Shown piece by piece: positions 21,140-30,337 of a stretch of 64,000 bases of DNA. Below the pieces are notes generated by a model that worked only from the letters and a program-made list of their open reading frames with translations, did not search any database and was not told the DNA's origin. Origin of the DNA: Inhella crocodyli. Lineage in GTDB: Bacteria; Pseudomonadota; Gammaproteobacteria; Burkholderiales; Burkholderiaceae_C. The stretch lies in assembly GCF_004004565.1 (NCBI RefSeq), contig NZ_SACM01000002.1, forward strand, positions 434,001 through 498,000, given 5' to 3'. Made by a program: the position numbers and the translations under genes. Positions within the stretch are counted from its first letter, which is position 1; the number at the start of each line of letters is the position of its first letter.

Positions 21140-22750
21140 TCAGGCCAGCGCCACGGGCTTCGCGCCCAGGCGCTGGGCCAGGCCGTGGCTCAGCCGCGTC
21201 ACCAAGCCGTAGATGCTGAGCTGCGGGTTGGCGCCGATGCTGGTGGGAAACAGGCTGCCGTCGTGCACGGACAGGTTCTCCCACTGCCAATGGGTGCCAT
21301 CCGGCCGCGTGACGCCCCGCTCGGGGCTGCTGGCCATGCCGCAGCCGCCCATCACGTGCGCGCTGACGACGCGCGTGAACAGAGGCTTGAGGTCCAGGCT
21401 TTGGATGCCAGCGCGGGCGTCGGCCCAGGCGCCGTACGCCGGTGCTTGCTCGTGCAGCGGCTGCACGGTGCGGGCGCCGGCCGCGAACTGGATCTCGGCC
21501 ATGCTCAAAAAGGCGCGACGCACCGCTTCCATCACCGGGGCGTTGAGCGGGTAGTCCAACTCTGGGCTGCCGTCGTTCTTCAGGCGCACGCGGCCGCCCT
21601 GGCTGTCGGGGTGGAAGCCGTCGCGCAGCAGCGCCAGCAGCACCTGGGTGTGGGGGAACTGCGCCAGCTGGGCGACTTGCTCTGTCCCAAAGCCGGCCAT
21701 GGTCGTGGCCATGATCACCGGGTACAGCGGCGCGGCCTCGAGCTTGTAGCCCAAGGGGCCGTCCACCGGCTGCGTGCCCAGGAAGTGGTCGCTGTAAACG
21801 GTCTGCGGCGCGCCGGACCAGCCGTCGATGCGCGCGTCGAAGGTGGCCGCCGACACCACCGTGGGGTGCAAAAAAGTGCGCCGACCCAGGCGACCGTGCG
21901 GGTCGGGCGCCTTCGAGCGCAGCAGCAGCGCCGGCGTGTTGATGGCGCCGCCGGCCAGCACGACGTGCCGGGCCGAGACCGTGCACTCCTCGCCCGTGGG
22001 CGCGCCGTTCAGGCCGACCGACACGCAGTGCAGGCCCTGCACGGTTTGGCCTTGCACCAGCAAGCGTTCGACGCGGGTCTGCACGAAGAGCTGGGCGCCT
22101 GCGTTCAGCGCGGCGGGCACCGTGGTCACCAGCATCGATTGCTTGGCGTTGGTGGGGCAGCCCATGCCGCAGCTGCCCAGGTTCCAACAGCCCTTCACGT
22201 TGCGGCGGATGCGCGGCGCCGGGATGCCCAGCTTGGCGGCACCGGCGGCCAGCACGCTGTTGTTGGGGTTCGGGTCGGTGACCCAGTCGTCGACGTTGAC
22301 GCGGCGCTCGGCCTGCTCGAACCAGGGGGCCAAGGCCTCGGGCGTGAAGTCGCCCAGGCCGAAGTGCTCGCGCCAATGCGCCAGCGTGGGCGTGGGCGTG
22401 CGAAAGCTGCTCGTCCAGTTGACCGTGGTGCTGCCGCCCACGCAGCGCCCTTGCAGGATGCTGATGCCCTTGTCGGCGGTCTTGCGGCTGCCGGCGTCTT
22501 GGTAGAGCTGTGGGTAGGCGTCGCTTTCGCGCTGCTTGAAGTCGGTGCTGCTGCGCAGGGGGCCTTCCTCGATCAGCAGCACCTTCAGGCCGGCGCAGGC
22601 CAGCAGCTCGGCGGTGATGCCGCCACCGGCACCGCTGCCGACCACGGCCACGTCCACGGTGAGGCGGTCGGGCAGGGGGCCGTGCTCGGCGCCCAGGACC
22701 TTCCAGCCTTGGGCCAGGCCTTGGCGGATGGGATCGGGCAAGGAACTCAT
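21140..22750 (-). CDS. GMC-family FAD-dependent alcohol oxidoreductase
   Basis: Flavoprotein of the glucose-methanol-choline type, 536 aa. The FAD-binding fingerprint is VVGSGAGGGITAELLACAGLKVLLIEEG near residue 35. Further GMC motifs are GRCVGGSTTVNW and VVLAGGAINTPALLL, and the C-terminal HVMGGCGM provides the active-site His region. A Cys-rich stretch (CWNLGSCGMGCPTNAKQ) is typical of the long-chain/aryl alcohol oxidase-like subgroup. It is preceded by a Tat protein gene (8-base gap) and an aldehyde dehydrogenase, suggesting oxidation of an alcohol through aldehyde to acid. The substrate is not determinable here. Confidence 0.88.
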   Translation of the reverse strand: MSSLPDPIRQGLAQGWKVLGAEHGPLPDRLTVDVAVVGSGAGGGITAELLACAGLKVLLIEEGPLRSSTDFKQRESDAYPQLYQDAGSRKTADKGISILQGRCVGGSTTVNWTSSFRTPTPTLAHWREHFGLGDFTPEALAPWFEQAERRVNVDDWVTDPNPNNSVLAAGAAKLGIPAPRIRRNVKGCWNLGSCGMGCPTNAKQSMLVTTVPAALNAGAQLFVQTRVERLLVQGQTVQGLHCVSVGLNGAPTGEECTVSARHVVLAGGAINTPALLLRSKAPDPHGRLGRRTFLHPTVVSAATFDARIDGWSGAPQTVYSDHFLGTQPVDGPLGYKLEAAPLYPVIMATTMAGFGTEQVAQLAQFPHTQVLLALLRDGFHPDSQGGRVRLKNDGSPELDYPLNAPVMEAVRRAFLSMAEIQFAAGARTVQPLHEQAPAYGAWADARAGIQSLDLKPLFTRVVSAHVMGGCGMASSPERGVTRPDGTHWQWENLSVHDGSLFPTSIGANPQLSIYGLVTRLSHGLAQRLGAKPVALA

Positions 22751-22757
22751 GGGGGAC

Positions 22758-23255
22758 TCAGATCGTCATGGGGCCGGGGTAGCCCATGCGGGCCCAGGCT
22801 TCGGGTTGGGCGTAGTGCGTGCCGCAGTGCAGCTCGCGCAGGCCGAAATAGGCCTGTTGGCGCAAGGAGATGCCCGACAGGCGCATGCCTTGCAGGCTGT
22901 GGCGCAGGGCCTCGGGGCCGCGGCTTTCCAGCGGCGCTTGGTGGCCGAACAGGCCCACCCGGCCGGCGCCGTTGACCAGCAGGCCCAGCAGCAGGCCGAG
23001 CTCGTCGCGCACGGCCGGCTGCAGGGCCCCGATCAACTCGTCGATGCGGTCCAGGTGCCGGTTGAGCGAGGCGGTGTCGGCGGGCAGGGCCTCGGCCAAG
23101 AAAGCGCGGGCCAGGGCACCCATGGCCGCGCGGGCCTCGGGGCTGAGCTTGCCCTCGCGCAAGCCCGGCTTCCACAGGGCGGCGGCGCCACCGGCCACGG
23201 CCAGCACCACGGCGCTGGCCGCGCCCAGCTGCAGGAATCGGCGGCGTTGGAGCAT
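22758..23255 (-). CDS. Tat-signal small protein, GMC partner
   Basis: 165 aa with a twin-arginine signal (MLQRRRFLQLGAASAVVLAVAGGAAA). The rest is mainly helical with no clear cofactor motif; it resembles gluconate-2-dehydrogenase subunit 3-like companions of GMC enzymes, as an inference from size and context. The ATG at 23255 is used; an in-frame GTG at 23261 is possible. It lies between the aldehyde dehydrogenase and GMC genes with gaps of 9 and 7 bases. Confidence 0.75.
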   Translation of the reverse strand: MLQRRRFLQLGAASAVVLAVAGGAAALWKPGLREGKLSPEARAAMGALARAFLAEALPADTASLNRHLDRIDELIGALQPAVRDELGLLLGLLVNGAGRVGLFGHQAPLESRGPEALRHSLQGMRLSGISLRQQAYFGLRELHCGTHYAQPEAWARMGYPGPMTI

Positions 23256-23264
23256 GGACACCCT

Positions 23265-24677
23265 TCAGGCGATCTTTTTCAGCACCTTCAGCAGCGCCGC
23301 GAAGGCCGTGCCGTAGGGCGGGGCCAGCAGCTGCGTGGCGGCCAGCGAGGGGTTGCTGAACACTGGCTTGCGGTGGCTGAAGGTGTTGAAGCCCCACACG
23401 CCGTGGTAGGCCCCTTGGCCGCTGGCGCCCACGCCCCCGAAGGGCTGGTCTTCTTGGCCCAGGTGCCACAGGCAGTCGTTCAGGGTCACGCCGCCGGCGT
23501 GCGTGGCTTGCAGCAGGCGCTCGCACTCGGCCCCCACGTCGCCGAACCAGTACAGGGCCAGCGGGTGCTCGCCGCGGCGGATGGTGTCGATGGCGTCGTC
23601 CAGGCGGTCGTAGGGCACGATGGGCAGCACCGGCCCGAAGATCTCCTCCTGCATCAACTGCATGGAGGGCCGCACCTTGGTGACGACGGTGGGCATCATC
23701 TTGCGCGTGCCGTCGAGCTTTTCTTTGTGCGAGGTGTGCAGCTTGCCGCCTTGGGCCTTGGCGTCCACCACCAGGGCTTGCAGGCGCGCCAGGTGGCGGG
23801 CGCTGACGATGGCCGTGTAGTCGCGGTTCTTGGCCAGCGTGGGGTAGAGCTTGCGCATGGCGGCCACGATGGCCTTGGCCAGGGGCTCGACCTGGTCGCG
23901 CGGCGCCAGCACGTAGTCGGGGGCCACGCAGGTTTGGCCGGCGTTGAGCAGCTTGCCGTAGGCGATGCGCTCGGCCGTCAGGGCCAGGTCGGCGCTGTCG
24001 TGCACCACCACGGGCGTCTTGCCGCCCAGCTCCAGCGTCACGGGCGTGAGGTTCGCCGCGGCGGCCTTGGCCACGACGCGGCCGATGGCGGTGGAGCCGG
24101 TGAAGAACAGGTGGGCGAAGGGCAGTTCGGCGAACTGCTTGGCCACGTGGGCGTCGCCCGTCATCACGGTGAACTCGTCGGGCGCGAAGTACTCGGCCAC
24201 GGTGCGCGCCAGCAGGGCCGAGGTCTTGGGCGTCAGCTCGCTGGGCTTGAGCATCACGCGGTTGCCGGCGGCCATGGCCGCCAGCGCGGGCGCAAAGGCC
24301 AGCTGCACCGGGTAGTTCCAGGGCGAAATGACGCCCACCACGCCCAGGGGCTGGGGCATGAGCTTGTTCAGGCCGGGCAGGAAGTGCAGGGCGGTGGGCA
24401 TGCGCCGCGGCTGCATCCAGCCCTTGAGGTGCTTGAGCGTGTGCTTGATGCCCGCCTGCAGCATGAACAGCTCGGCCAGGTGGGTTTCGTGGTGGCTGCG
24501 GTGGCTGAAGTCGGCGCTGATGGCCTCGGCGAAGGCCTCGCCGTGCTTGTCGATCAGGGCCTTGAGGCGGTGGATGCGGTCGCGACGAACCTCCAGCGAC
24601 GGGTACGGCTCGCGGTGGAAGGCGGCGCGTTGGCATTCGAACTGCAGGTGCAGTTGCTCTTTGAGGGTCGTGTCCAT
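23265..24677 (-). CDS. Coniferyl-type aldehyde dehydrogenase
   Basis: NAD(P)-dependent oxidation of aldehydes to acids. It is 470 aa with the short architecture of class 3/coniferyl aldehyde dehydrogenases. Key features are SPWNYPVQLAFAP, VMLKPSE, FFTGSTAIGR, catalytic Glu in TLELGGKTP and catalytic Cys in NAGQTCVAPDYVL. The C-terminal hydrophobic residues KVLKKIA could associate with membrane, as in fatty aldehyde dehydrogenases. It is the first gene of the ALDH-Tat-GMC cluster. ATG at 24677. Confidence 0.9.
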   Translation of the reverse strand: MDTTLKEQLHLQFECQRAAFHREPYPSLEVRRDRIHRLKALIDKHGEAFAEAISADFSHRSHHETHLAELFMLQAGIKHTLKHLKGWMQPRRMPTALHFLPGLNKLMPQPLGVVGVISPWNYPVQLAFAPALAAMAAGNRVMLKPSELTPKTSALLARTVAEYFAPDEFTVMTGDAHVAKQFAELPFAHLFFTGSTAIGRVVAKAAAANLTPVTLELGGKTPVVVHDSADLALTAERIAYGKLLNAGQTCVAPDYVLAPRDQVEPLAKAIVAAMRKLYPTLAKNRDYTAIVSARHLARLQALVVDAKAQGGKLHTSHKEKLDGTRKMMPTVVTKVRPSMQLMQEEIFGPVLPIVPYDRLDDAIDTIRRGEHPLALYWFGDVGAECERLLQATHAGGVTLNDCLWHLGQEDQPFGGVGASGQGAYHGVWGFNTFSHRKPVFSNPSLAATQLLAPPYGTAFAALLKVLKKIA

Positions 24678-24783
24678 GGGAGGGGCGCGGCGGACCGCCG
24701 TTACTGCAAGAAACCAAACAAGGCTATCGCCCGAGTGTGGTGCACCAGGGCAGGGCTTGCCCGGGCTTAGAGGGGACGACCTA

Positions 24784-25812
24784 GTGCGAAAGTGGTGCAT
24801 CAGCGTCGATTTGGAGCCCCGATTGCCCGTGTTCGTCCCCTTGATCGCCTGGGTGCTGTTGGCCGCGATGGCGTCCGCCCAGGCCCAAGCCCCCAGTGCC
24901 CCCAACCGCTTGGGGCAGCGTTTCGTGGCCATCCCGGCCGGCACGTACCCCATGGGCAGCAGCGACACGCCCGAGCAGCTCGCACGCGATTTCCCGGGCT
25001 ACCCGCTGGAGCGCTTGCGCGACCTGGCCGACGAAGGGCCGGCTCACCGCGTGCGCTTGCCGGCCTTCGAGCTCGGGCAGACCGAGGTCACCCGCGGGCA
25101 GTTCCGGCGCTTCTTGGCCGAAAGCGGCCACGTGCCGCAGTCTTTCAGCGACGGGGGCGGCTACGGCTACGACCCCGCGCACCGGGGCGGCGATGCGTTT
25201 GCAGGGCGCGACCCCCGCTACTCGTGGCTGAACCCCGGCTTTGCGCAGGACGACGCGCACCCCGTGGTCAACGTCACCTTCCACGACGCGCAGGCCATGG
25301 CCGCCTGGCTGACGAAGGTCGAGGGCCGTCGCTACCGCCTGCCCACCGAGGCCGAGTGGGAGGTGGCCTGCCGCGCCGGCCAGCCCACCCGCTGGCCCCA
25401 CGGCAACGCGCCCGAGGGTTTGAAGGGCCAGGCCAATGTGTTCGACGCGCGCTCGGCCCGCGACTGGGCGCAGTGGCAGGACTTCGCGCTGCCGCACGAC
25501 GACGGCTTCGCCTTCACCGCGCCCGTGGCCTCGTTCGCGCCCAACCCCTGGGGCCTGCACGACATGGCCGGCAACGTGTGGGAGTGGGTGCAAGACTGGC
25601 ACGCGAACTACGAGGTGCCGGCCGACGGCGTGCGCAACAACCCCCAGGGCCCGGCCGACGGCAGTGTGCGCGTGCGCCGCGGCGGTTCCTGGCACACCTG
25701 GGGCCTGTACAGCCGCTGCAGTTACCGCAACTGGAACAGCGAAGACACCCGCTACGTCCTTGTGGGCTTTCGGCTTGCCCGCGACATCGCGCCCACCACA
25801 ATGGCGCAATGA
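24784..25812 (+). CDS. Exported formylglycine-generating-enzyme-fold (SUMF1) protein
   Basis: 342 aa from GTG 24784, preceded by GAGGGG at 8 bases. The N-terminus contains a hydrophobic signal (FVPLIAWVLLAAMASAQAQA). The SUMF1/FGE-sulfatase domain follows: FVAIPAGTYPMGSS, ELGQTEVTRGQFRRFL, HPVVNVTFHDAQAMAAWL, YRLPTEAEWEVACRAG, GLHDMAGNVWEWVQDW and RRGGSWHTW. Canonical FGE has two copper-binding Cys after GGSW; here only the second is present (LYSRCSYRNW), the first being replaced by Trp. A sulfatase-activating role is therefore doubtful. The stop overlaps the next gene (ATGA). Confidence 0.82.
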   Translation: MRKWCISVDLEPRLPVFVPLIAWVLLAAMASAQAQAPSAPNRLGQRFVAIPAGTYPMGSSDTPEQLARDFPGYPLERLRDLADEGPAHRVRLPAFELGQTEVTRGQFRRFLAESGHVPQSFSDGGGYGYDPAHRGGDAFAGRDPRYSWLNPGFAQDDAHPVVNVTFHDAQAMAAWLTKVEGRRYRLPTEAEWEVACRAGQPTRWPHGNAPEGLKGQANVFDARSARDWAQWQDFALPHDDGFAFTAPVASFAPNPWGLHDMAGNVWEWVQDWHANYEVPADGVRNNPQGPADGSVRVRRGGSWHTWGLYSRCSYRNWNSEDTRYVLVGFRLARDIAPTTMAQ

Positions 25813-26609
25813 GCCTGAGACGCGTGATCGCCCGGGTCATGGCGGTCTTCCTCAGCGGGTTGGGGGTGGCCGGCCATGGCGCTGCAACTTCGGCGCCGCC
25901 CGTTCGCATTGCCACGGGCGAGTTGCCCCCCTACGCCACGGCAGCGCGCCCCGACCAGGGCATCGCATTGAACATCGTGCGACGCGCTTACGAAAGCGTC
26001 GGCTACACGGTGCAGTTCACGTTTCTGCCCTGGTCCCGCGCGCAGCTGGAGACCCAGCAGGGCCTGTGGGATGCCTCGGCGCATTGGGGCGCCTCGGCCG
26101 AGCGGCGCGCCAAGTTCCTGCTCAGCGACAACCTGCTCACCGAGCAATGGCAAATGCTGCACCTTCGCGACTTGAAGTTCGATTGGCAGCAAGGCTCGGA
26201 CCTGCGCGCTTACACCCTGGGCTTGGTGCGCGACTACACCTACACGCCCGAACTGTGGGCCGAAGTGCGCGCGGGGCGGCAGCGGTTCGAGCAACCGAGC
26301 AACGACGTCTCCGGCTTGCGCATGCTGCTGGCCGGTCGGGTCGACGTGCTGCCGCTGGAGCGCCACGTCGCCTGCGACTTGATGGCCAAGCACCTGAGCC
26401 CCAGCGAGCGGGCGCGCCTGATGATGCACCCACGCCTGATGACCGACAGCTTCACGACGCACGTCATCTTTCCACCGCAAAAGCCGGGCAGCGAGGCCCT
26501 GCGCCAGGCCTTCAACCGGGGGCTGCAAAAGCTCAAGGACAGCGGCGAGTACAAGCGCCTGCTGCGTGCGGGCGTGGACTGCCCGGCCGATTGGCCCGCC
26601 AGCCGCTGA
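25809..26609 (+). CDS. Periplasmic solute-binding-like protein (SBP family 3 type)
   Basis: 266 aa with a signal peptide (RRVIARVMAVFLSGLGVAGHGAA). The fold follows ABC amino-acid-binding proteins: VRIATGELPPYAT, IALNIVRRAYESVGYTVQFTFLPWSRA, LLAGRVDVLPLE, and a C-terminal FNRGLQKLKDSGEYKRLL. No permease or ATPase is nearby, so it is probably an orphan binding protein or sensor input rather than part of a transporter here. It is coupled to the FGE-fold gene by a 4-base overlap. Confidence 0.8.
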   Translation: MSLRRVIARVMAVFLSGLGVAGHGAATSAPPVRIATGELPPYATAARPDQGIALNIVRRAYESVGYTVQFTFLPWSRAQLETQQGLWDASAHWGASAERRAKFLLSDNLLTEQWQMLHLRDLKFDWQQGSDLRAYTLGLVRDYTYTPELWAEVRAGRQRFEQPSNDVSGLRMLLAGRVDVLPLERHVACDLMAKHLSPSERARLMMHPRLMTDSFTTHVIFPPQKPGSEALRQAFNRGLQKLKDSGEYKRLLRAGVDCPADWPASR

Positions 26610-26624
26610 AGCTGGCGCCCAAGC

Positions 26625-27797
26625 TCAGCGGCCCAGCCAGTCGCTCAACACCGCGTCGCGGTCGGCGTTGAGTTGGGGCGGCGGGCGGTGCAGCGCGGTG
26701 GGCGTGGCGCTCAGCCGCAGCGGGCTGCCCACCAGCCTGAGGTCGGGCTGGGCCGGGTGCGGGCTCGGCCACAGCATGTCTCGCGCCAGCACCTGCGGGT
26801 CGCCCAGGGCCTCGTCGATGCGCTGCACCGGCCCGCAAGGCACTTTGGCCGCGTGCAACGCCGCCAGCCAGTCGGCCCTGGGCGCCTCGCGCAGGCGATC
26901 GGCGATCTGTGGCGTGAGCGTGGCGCGGTGCCGCACCCGCTCGGGGTTGGAGGCGTACTCGGGGCGTGCGTGCCAGTCGCGGTCCAACACCTGGCAAAAG
27001 GCGGCGAACTGCCGGTCGTTGCCCACGGCCACCACGAGCGGGTGGTCGGCCGTGGCAAAGGCTTGGTAGGGCACGATGGTCGGGTGCGCGTTGCCCAGGC
27101 GCTGCGGCACGGCACCGCTCACCAAGTGGCTGGCACCCAGGTTCGCCAGCATCGCCACCTGCACGTCCAGCAGGCTCAGGTCCAGGTGCTGGCCCTTGCC
27201 CGTGGCCTCGGCGTGGCGCAGCGCGGCCAGGATGCCAATGGCCGCGTACAGGCCGGTGGACAAGTCGGCCACGGCCACGCCCACTTTCTGCGGCTCGCCC
27301 TCGGGCGCCCCGGTCACGCTCATCAAGCCGCCCTGGGCCTGGATGGCGAAGTCGTAGCCAGCTTCGTCGCACATCGGCCCTGTGTGCCCGTAGCCGGTGA
27401 TGGAGCACACCACCAGAGAGGGCTTCAAGGCCAGCAACTGCTGCGGGCCCAGCTCAAAGCGCTCCAAGTCGCCGCGCTTGTAGTTCTCCACCACCACGTG
27501 GGCCTCCTGGGCCAAGGCACGCAGGGTGGCTTGGTCGGCTGGGTCGTGCAGGTCCAGCGCGATGCTGCGCTTGTTGCGGTTGGCGCTCAGGTAATAGGCC
27601 GACTCGGCCGAATCGCCCCCTGCGAACGGTGGCCCCCAAGCGCGGGTGTCGTCGCCCGAGCCGGGACGTTCGACCTTGACGACATCAGCGCCCAGGTCGC
27701 CGAGGATTTGGGTGCTCCAGGGGCCGGCGAGCACGCGACTGAGGTCGAGCACGCGAACGCCGCTCAGGGCGCCAGGGACAAATGGGGAGAGGGTCAT
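26625..27797 (-). CDS. CaiB/BaiF class III CoA-transferase
   Basis: Transfers CoA between carboxylic acids via a mixed anhydride on an Asp. It is 390 aa. The N-terminal LSGVRVLDLSRVLAGPWSTQILGDLGADVVKVERPGSGDDTR is typical, and the catalytic Asp is likely in VAVADLSTGLYAA. YLSANRNKRSIALDL and VVENYKRGDL are family motifs. The ATG at 27797 overlaps the stop of the GGDEF/EAL gene (ATGA). The substrate is unknown; context suggests acyl-CoA metabolism with icmF. Confidence 0.92.
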   Translation of the reverse strand: MTLSPFVPGALSGVRVLDLSRVLAGPWSTQILGDLGADVVKVERPGSGDDTRAWGPPFAGGDSAESAYYLSANRNKRSIALDLHDPADQATLRALAQEAHVVVENYKRGDLERFELGPQQLLALKPSLVVCSITGYGHTGPMCDEAGYDFAIQAQGGLMSVTGAPEGEPQKVGVAVADLSTGLYAAIGILAALRHAEATGKGQHLDLSLLDVQVAMLANLGASHLVSGAVPQRLGNAHPTIVPYQAFATADHPLVVAVGNDRQFAAFCQVLDRDWHARPEYASNPERVRHRATLTPQIADRLREAPRADWLAALHAAKVPCGPVQRIDEALGDPQVLARDMLWPSPHPAQPDLRLVGSPLRLSATPTALHRPPPQLNADRDAVLSDWLGR

Positions 27798-30337
27798 GAG
27801 ACGGACGACCAAGTGCGTTCACGAGCCAAGGGCCACTGTGACATCAGGCCTTCTAGGGGTTCGGGCTTGTGCAAGAAGTAGCCCTGCGCATATCCAACTC
27901 CCAATGCCTTGATCCGCTCCATGACCCGTTCGCAATCCACGAACTCGGCCACGGTCAACAGCCCCTTGACTTCCGCGACTTCAACAAAGCAGCGGACTGT
28001 GACGGCATTCAGTTCGTCTTTGTCCAGGTTGGTGATGAATTGGCCGTCAATTTTCAAAGCGTCTACGTCCAAGCCCCGCAAGTAGCCAAATGACGACGCA
28101 CCAGCGCCAAAGTCATCGAGGGCGACTCTGACGTCCAAACGGCGCAGTGCGCTGACGAACTGAGACGCCTCGCTCATGTGGGTGATTGCCACCGTCTCCG
28201 TGATCTCTAGCCACAGCGCTTTGCGCAACTGCGTGGGTAGCTTGGCAAGCTCTGCCAGTACATCCTGCTGAAACATGCGGTCGGCCACCGACAGGCCCGA
28301 CAGATTGATGCTGAGGGTGCCTCGCATTCCCTCCAGGTCTTGTCGCAGCAGTTCGAGTACTTTGCGAATCACCCACCTGTCGATGCGTGTCGCCAAATGG
28401 AAGCGCTCAGCCGCAGGCATGAACGCGCCCGGGCTGATCAGCGCGCCATCCGGCCCCCGCAAGCGCAACAGCACCTCAGCGTGAGGAGCCGAGTCTGAAG
28501 GATTGACCGGTTCGATGCGCTGGCCGAACAGCACAAAACGGTCTTCATCCAGCGCTTCCTCGAGCGTCGATGCCCAGCGGATTTGGCCTTGCCGTTCGTT
28601 GATGCTGGCGTCCGCGTCGACCCAGACGTGAACCCGGTTGCGACCTTCTTCCTTGGCGGCCAAGCAGGCGGCATCTGCTGCGTGCATGGCCGCGTCGGCC
28701 GATTCCCACCGTGTGTCAATCGGCGCCAGTCCGATGCTGACGCCAACCCGAAAACGCTTGCCCTCGTGTTCAAAACGGAAGTCGTCGAGCCGGGCGCAGA
28801 TTTGTCGACCGACCCGCTCCGCCTGCTTCACCGTGCAATGCTCCAGCAGCACGGCGAACTCGTCACCGCCCAGTCGAGCTAGGGTGTCTCTGGCACGCAA
28901 GCACTCTTGGAACAAGCGTGCCACCTGTTGCAGTAGCCGGTCGCCAGCCGCATGACCGCAGGTGTCGTTGACCACCTTGAAGCGGTCCAGATCCAGGGCC
29001 ATCACGGAGTGCGTGACGTTTTGGGTGCAGGCCCTATCAAAAGCCTGGTTCAGACGCATCCCGAACTCGGCCCGGTTCACGAGTCCGGTTAACGAGTCGT
29101 GCTGTGACCTGAACTTCATCTCATTGGCCAAACGGCGTCGTTGGGTCACGTCGTGGAACACCAAGACAGCCCCGATGAGTTGCCCGTCGCTGCGCATGAT
29201 GGGCGCGGCTGAATCCTCGATGCCGTACTCGCGACCGTCCCTTGCCAACAAGGCCGTGTCCTCAGCGAGCCACACGACCTGGCTCTTGGATAGGCACGCA
29301 TCAACTGGGTTGGCGGCCGGTGCTCGCGTCAACTCGTGCACGATGTGGAAAACAGTGTGAATCGATTGGCCTCGGGCCTCATCGGTCGGCCATCCGGTCA
29401 TCGCCTCCGCCACCGGGTTGAGCCATGTGACGACGCCCTGGGCATCGGTGGTGATGACGGCATCTCCAATCGAGTGCAGGGTGACTTGCAAAAGTTCGCT
29501 TTGCTCGGCAAGCGCCTTCATGAGTCGATGACGCTCGCTCACGTCTTGGGCGGCACCCACCCACACACGACCCGTCCCTGCTCGCAACTCCGGAACGCCG
29601 ACGATGTGCAAGACGCGTGACCCAAGGTGCGTGGAAGAACCCGATGCCATCGTCAAGGTCTCGTCCAACCCCCGTTGCTGTCGCACGCTGCGCATGCCGG
29701 CCCGCAGCAACCGAAACCGCTCTCTCGGGCCAAGTTGCTGCATCAAGTCGGAGGGATTCCTTGCACCGCTGCCGGTTTCCAGCAAGTCAGCCAATTCCTG
29801 AGACACGGTCACAACGGAAGTTACAGGGTCCCATTCCCAGCCGCCCACAGCAGCCAAGGCGCCGGTTCGGCGCAACGCGGCTTGGCTTTCCATCAACTGG
29901 GCCAGCGCCGCTTCTGCCCGAGCACGAGCATGTAACAACTCGGCCTCAAAGCGGCTGCGTTGCGTGGCTTGTAACAGTACCCAGCAGTAGCTGGGGCGAC
30001 CTTCCCAATTCAGGCGATGGCCATTCAACAGCACGGGCATGTTGCTTCCCGACGGCTGTCGCAACTCAAGGTAGGCCTCGGCGACCAGGCCGTCCCGCAG
30101 GACGGTCGGCCAGACGTGCGTTTGCATGAAGACGCGGCTGGGGACTGTTAGCAATCGGTCCAGCGCCGGTGCCGAGTCGTCGTCCTGCCGCGCATCCAGC
30201 CAAGACCGAGCGACGGCATTGCAGCGAAGCAACTGCCCGTGTTGGTCGGTCAGCACCACCGCAACCGGCAGCGCATCGATCAGACCATTGGGGTCGACGA
30301 GCGCAGATTCAGCCGACGGCTCGGTCAAGGTAGTCAC
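27794..30337 (-). CDS. PAS-PAS-PAS-GGDEF-EAL cyclic-di-GMP protein
   Basis: 847 aa, no membrane segments. PAS 1 (about 18-130) has LLTVPSRVFMQTHVWP, LELRQPSG and MPVLLNG, then a helix RSRFEAELLHARARAEAAL; this closely resembles the PAS of RsbP, partner of RsbQ in Bacillus. PAS 2 is about 165-265 and PAS 3 about 280-400. GGDEF lies near residue 489 (RLGGDEFAVL), with an intact motif. The EAL domain (about 595-840) has EVL in place of EAL, but INLS, LEITET, DDFGAG, LKID, VAEF and QGY are all present, so both activities are possible. The GTG start at 30337 lies 29 bases inside the upstream hydrolase gene. The stop overlaps the CoA-transferase ATG. Confidence 0.93.
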   Translation of the reverse strand: MTTLTEPSAESALVDPNGLIDALPVAVVLTDQHGQLLRCNAVARSWLDARQDDDSAPALDRLLTVPSRVFMQTHVWPTVLRDGLVAEAYLELRQPSGSNMPVLLNGHRLNWEGRPSYCWVLLQATQRSRFEAELLHARARAEAALAQLMESQAALRRTGALAAVGGWEWDPVTSVVTVSQELADLLETGSGARNPSDLMQQLGPRERFRLLRAGMRSVRQQRGLDETLTMASGSSTHLGSRVLHIVGVPELRAGTGRVWVGAAQDVSERHRLMKALAEQSELLQVTLHSIGDAVITTDAQGVVTWLNPVAEAMTGWPTDEARGQSIHTVFHIVHELTRAPAANPVDACLSKSQVVWLAEDTALLARDGREYGIEDSAAPIMRSDGQLIGAVLVFHDVTQRRRLANEMKFRSQHDSLTGLVNRAEFGMRLNQAFDRACTQNVTHSVMALDLDRFKVVNDTCGHAAGDRLLQQVARLFQECLRARDTLARLGGDEFAVLLEHCTVKQAERVGRQICARLDDFRFEHEGKRFRVGVSIGLAPIDTRWESADAAMHAADAACLAAKEEGRNRVHVWVDADASINERQGQIRWASTLEEALDEDRFVLFGQRIEPVNPSDSAPHAEVLLRLRGPDGALISPGAFMPAAERFHLATRIDRWVIRKVLELLRQDLEGMRGTLSINLSGLSVADRMFQQDVLAELAKLPTQLRKALWLEITETVAITHMSEASQFVSALRRLDVRVALDDFGAGASSFGYLRGLDVDALKIDGQFITNLDKDELNAVTVRCFVEVAEVKGLLTVAEFVDCERVMERIKALGVGYAQGYFLHKPEPLEGLMSQWPLARERTWSSVS

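Noticed and set aside
24784-25812. Bona fide sulfatase-activating formylglycine-generating enzyme
   Set aside because: One of the two catalytic Cys is replaced and no sulfatase gene is nearby.
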